Source: Arsenophonus sp052171275 (GTDB taxonomy: Bacteria; Pseudomonadota; Gammaproteobacteria; Enterobacterales; Enterobacteriaceae). From it: a stretch of 64,000 bases of DNA. Position 1 is the stretch's first letter. The number at the start of each line of letters is the position of its first letter. This document shows positions 61,568-64,000 of this stretch, piece after piece. The stretch is taken from positions 1,612,001 to 1,676,000 of the forward strand of contig CM125795.1 of NCBI GenBank assembly GCA_052171275.1. Reading direction: 5' to 3'. Made by a program: the position numbers and the translations under genes. The notes beneath the pieces are model-generated. The model searched no databases, was not told the DNA's origin, and saw only the letters and a program-made list of their open reading frames with translations.

Positions 61568-64000
61568 CTATTCATGATTAATGCGTTTAATATTTTTAAT
61601 TGTTAAAGAAACTTTAGGAGATATTAATTTACAAATAATTCGATAAAGTAATTCTATATTAATAATAATAATCAAATCTCCTTCTCTGTTAATATAATTT
61701 TCCTGTTTTAATGTATTTACTAGTGTGGAAAAAACTGTTTTATCAAATGATTCAAGTGTATTAATACCATGTAACATAAACAAACGCTGAGCTAAAATAC
61801 GACTTTCTTTTTCTAATATTCCTCTTCTAATTTTAGATATTGAATTTAGTAATGAAAGTATAATAGCATAACGCTGTATAGTTTCTTTAATACAGTTAGC
61901 TAAAAGTTTAATAGAGAAAATACGCTCTGGATTAATTTTTATAAAATCATTTTCTGTTAATAATATTAATTGTTGACGAATTAATTCATTCAATAAAATA
62001 TCTATAGATTCAGGTAATTCTTTTATACTATATCTCATAAAAAGTTCTGCTTTTAGGAATGGATAGATAAGTGTAACTTGATAAGTAATATCATTACGTT
62101 GAAGACTTATATTATGCAATATAACGTTAATTATTAAAGAAGGTAAAACTAGTAAATGAATAATATTATTTCGATAATAAGACATTAATACTGCATTTTC
62201 ATTTGATAACATAATAATATCATCACCCATACTATCATAATTCATTTCAAATTTATCTAATTCTAATGCTTCTTCAAACAGTTGTTCAGCGGTTTTATTT
62301 GGTATTGTACTATCCTTACTATAAGGAACATTTCTTAATATTTGAAGATAGCATTCTATCTGATCAATTAGTTGTTCTTTAGTTAATGCGCGTTGATTCG
62401 AAGCTAATAAGGCTGTAGAATATAAGTTTACAGCATTAACAGTAGCTGTGTTATTAATTTTAACCATAATCTTATGAGCTAATTGAGTTACAATTGAGTT
62501 TAACCATATTGGACGTTGTGACTCAATACAATTAATAGATTGGCGCCATTCTGGAATATATTTGTTTAAATATTGTGTTAGTGAAATTGGTTGCCCGAAG
62601 TTGACATAAGCTTGTCCTAACTTACGTAATTTACATAAACCTTTTAACATTGAAAATAATCCTTCTTTCTCTTTCGCTGCACCTTTTAATTCTTTTGCAT
62701 AAGTAGCAACTTCTAATACATGTTCATAACCTATATAAATAGGAACGATAGTGATTTGACGTGAATCACATCGTAGCATTGCTTGTAATGTCATTAATAA
62801 TGTGCCTGTTTTTGGTTCTAGTAATCGGCCAGTCCGTGAACGCCCGCCTTCAATAAAATATTCAATTGAATAACCACGTGCAAATAATTCACTGAAATAT
62901 TCACGAAATATTGTTGAATAAAGTTTATTTCCTTTAAAAGATCGACGAATAAAAAAAGCACCTAAGTGACGAAAAATTTGGCCAGCAGGCCAGAAATTAA
63001 GATTGATACCTGCGGCTATATGTGGTGGAACTAAACCTTGATGATAAAGTACATAAGAAAGTAATAAATAATCCATATGACTACGATGAGATGGAATATA
63101 GACAATCTCATGGCCATCTTCAGATAATTTCCGAACTCGTTCAGCATATTGAACATTAATTCCTTTATATAGTTTATTCCATGTCCAACTAAGTACATAA
63201 TCAGCAATGTTAATCGCTCTATAAGAAAAATTAGCAACAATTTCTTCCATAATAATAATTGCATTATTTTTTGCTTTATCAAGTGATATCTTTTTTACTT
63301 TAGATTCATCTTCAATTGCTTTTTCAATTGCTTTTGAAGTTAATAATTTATTAAATAAATCGTTCCTTATAGGAAGTTTTGGACCAAAATTGGCTAATCG
63401 TTGCCGTGAATAATGAATTCTAGCTACTCGAACAAGTTTATTAGCGATAATTTTATCATTACCATATTCATCAGATACTTGACGTAAAGAAATAATAGGA
63501 GAAAAGCGAATAAAACTATTACGACCTAACCAAATAATAGTAAAAAATTTTTGAAGACCATTAAGTAAACGTAAATTAGGAATTTTCTCCTGTCCTTTTA
63601 TACCGAGAGCTTGACCAAAAACTACTGATATAGGTAACACCTGAATGTTTAATTCAGGATTATGGCGATGAAGATCAAGATAAGTAGTAAATATTTTAAC
63701 CGAATTTTTACGTTGATTCAGCGAATAATAGTGGAATATACGTGGGCCGTCATCGATAAAAACATAGATAGGTAATTTAATTTCGTTTATTTCAATCTGA
63801 TCTAATAAATCAGGTAAGCCAATAGAACAACATTTATGACGTAACATTAATAAATCTATTTTAGAATGATAAGGTAATACATATAAAAAAGGACGATTGA
63901 TATCAAGACGTAATTCTTTAACTGGATTTACTGGTATAAGTTTACTTTTAACCAGAAATTTAATTGGTAAATTTAATAAATTATAATAAATTTTACGCCA
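61568..64000 (-). CDS. plsB: Glycerol-3-phosphate 1-O-acyltransferase (5' end beyond the window)
   Basis: PlsB makes lysophosphatidate, the first committed phospholipid, at the inner membrane. The frame stays open to the right edge: the last in-window codons read WRKIYYNLLNLPIKFLVKSK, matching E. coli [20 protein letters not shown], so only about three residues are missing. An internal ATG at 63847 is not the start. About 810 residues visible (E. coli 807). Acyltransferase blocks: PSHRSHMDYLLL (HX4D), INLNFWPAGQIFRHLGAFFIRRSFKGNKLY, FIEGGRSRTGRLL and ITIVPIYIGYEHV. The C-terminal helical part is more diverged. Its product feeds CdsA and PgsA in this window. Confidence 0.97.
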   Translation of the reverse strand, partial: WRKIYYNLLNLPIKFLVKSKLIPVNPVKELRLDINRPFLYVLPYHSKIDLLMLRHKCCSIGLPDLLDQIEINEIKLPIYVFIDDGPRIFHYYSLNQRKNSVKIFTTYLDLHRHNPELNIQVLPISVVFGQALGIKGQEKIPNLRLLNGLQKFFTIIWLGRNSFIRFSPIISLRQVSDEYGNDKIIANKLVRVARIHYSRQRLANFGPKLPIRNDLFNKLLTSKAIEKAIEDESKVKKISLDKAKNNAIIIMEEIVANFSYRAINIADYVLSWTWNKLYKGINVQYAERVRKLSEDGHEIVYIPSHRSHMDYLLLSYVLYHQGLVPPHIAAGINLNFWPAGQIFRHLGAFFIRRSFKGNKLYSTIFREYFSELFARGYSIEYFIEGGRSRTGRLLEPKTGTLLMTLQAMLRCDSRQITIVPIYIGYEHVLEVATYAKELKGAAKEKEGLFSMLKGLCKLRKLGQAYVNFGQPISLTQYLNKYIPEWRQSINCIESQRPIWLNSIVTQLAHKIMVKINNTATVNAVNLYSTALLASNQRALTKEQLIDQIECYLQILRNVPYSKDSTIPNKTAEQLFEEALELDKFEMNYDSMGDDIIMLSNENAVLMSYYRNNIIHLLVLPSLIINVILHNISLQRNDITYQVTLIYPFLKAELFMRYSIKELPESIDILLNELIRQQLILLTENDFIKINPERIFSIKLLANCIKETIQRYAIILSLLNSISKIRRGILEKESRILAQRLFMLHGINTLESFDKTVFSTLVNTLKQENYINREGDLIIIINIELLYRIICKLISPKVSLTIKNIKRINHE

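Noticed and set aside
63031..63282. 83-codon minus-strand frame inside plsB
   Set aside because: Alternative frame of plsB, whose own frame carries all conserved motifs.

Overview
The window is an extremely AT-rich piece of a gammaproteobacterial chromosome. Gene content, protein lengths and gene order follow Escherichia coli (Enterobacterales) closely, but nearly half of the window holds no recognisable gene. This combination (a conserved core, codons forced to A/T endings, very low density and in-place gene erosion) points to a host-restricted, genome-reduced enterobacterial symbiont, probably of an insect or another blood- or sap-feeding host. The genus cannot be fixed from sequence reading alone.

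Layout. 1-2631 is non-coding. 2632-4053 is a sodium:alanine-type symporter (yaaJ/alsT family) followed by a strong hairpin. 4054-11514 is a 7.5 kb desert with several large perfect hairpins and an exact 83-bp tandem duplication. 11515-14386 is the E. coli-like uvrC-pgsA-glyW-cysT-leuZ block, with a preserved stable-RNA promoter before the tRNAs. 14387-25291 is a 10.9 kb desert. 25292-30312 holds dapD and map on the minus strand with a glnD-sized void between them. 30313-49958 is the dense envelope/translation cluster rpsB-tsf-pyrH-frr-dxr-uppS-cdsA-rseP-bamA-skp-lpxD-fabZ-lpxA-lpxB-dnaE-accA, all on the plus strand in E. coli order, with an rnhB-sized void before dnaE. 50169-51493 is tilS, split by a frameshift at an A10 run. 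proS (minus), gmhB (plus), ubiA (plus) and plsB (minus, running off the right edge) follow, separated by more deserts.

Function. The retained genes build the outer membrane and its lipids: lipid A (lpxA, lpxD, lpxB), LPS heptose (gmhB), BAM and its chaperone (bamA, skp), sigma-E site-2 protease (rseP), fatty acids (accA, fabZ), phospholipid (plsB, cdsA, pgsA), isoprenoid and undecaprenyl carrier (dxr, uppS) and diaminopimelate (dapD). The rest serve translation (rpsB, tsf, frr, map, proS, tilS, three tRNAs), replication and repair (dnaE, uvrC), UMP supply (pyrH) and ubiquinone (ubiA). The symbiont therefore appears to keep a lipid A-bearing, BAM-dependent Gram-negative envelope.

Most notable signals: (1) tilS is out of frame at an A10 run where one extra A restores the exact E. 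coli spacing. (2) tsf has a premature stop, and its ancestral C-terminal tail is still readable one frame over. (3) A set of very long, perfect but mutually unrelated inverted repeats is confined to non-coding DNA. (4) Several voids have nearly the length of the gene missing from the E. coli order, suggesting erosion by substitution more than by deletion.
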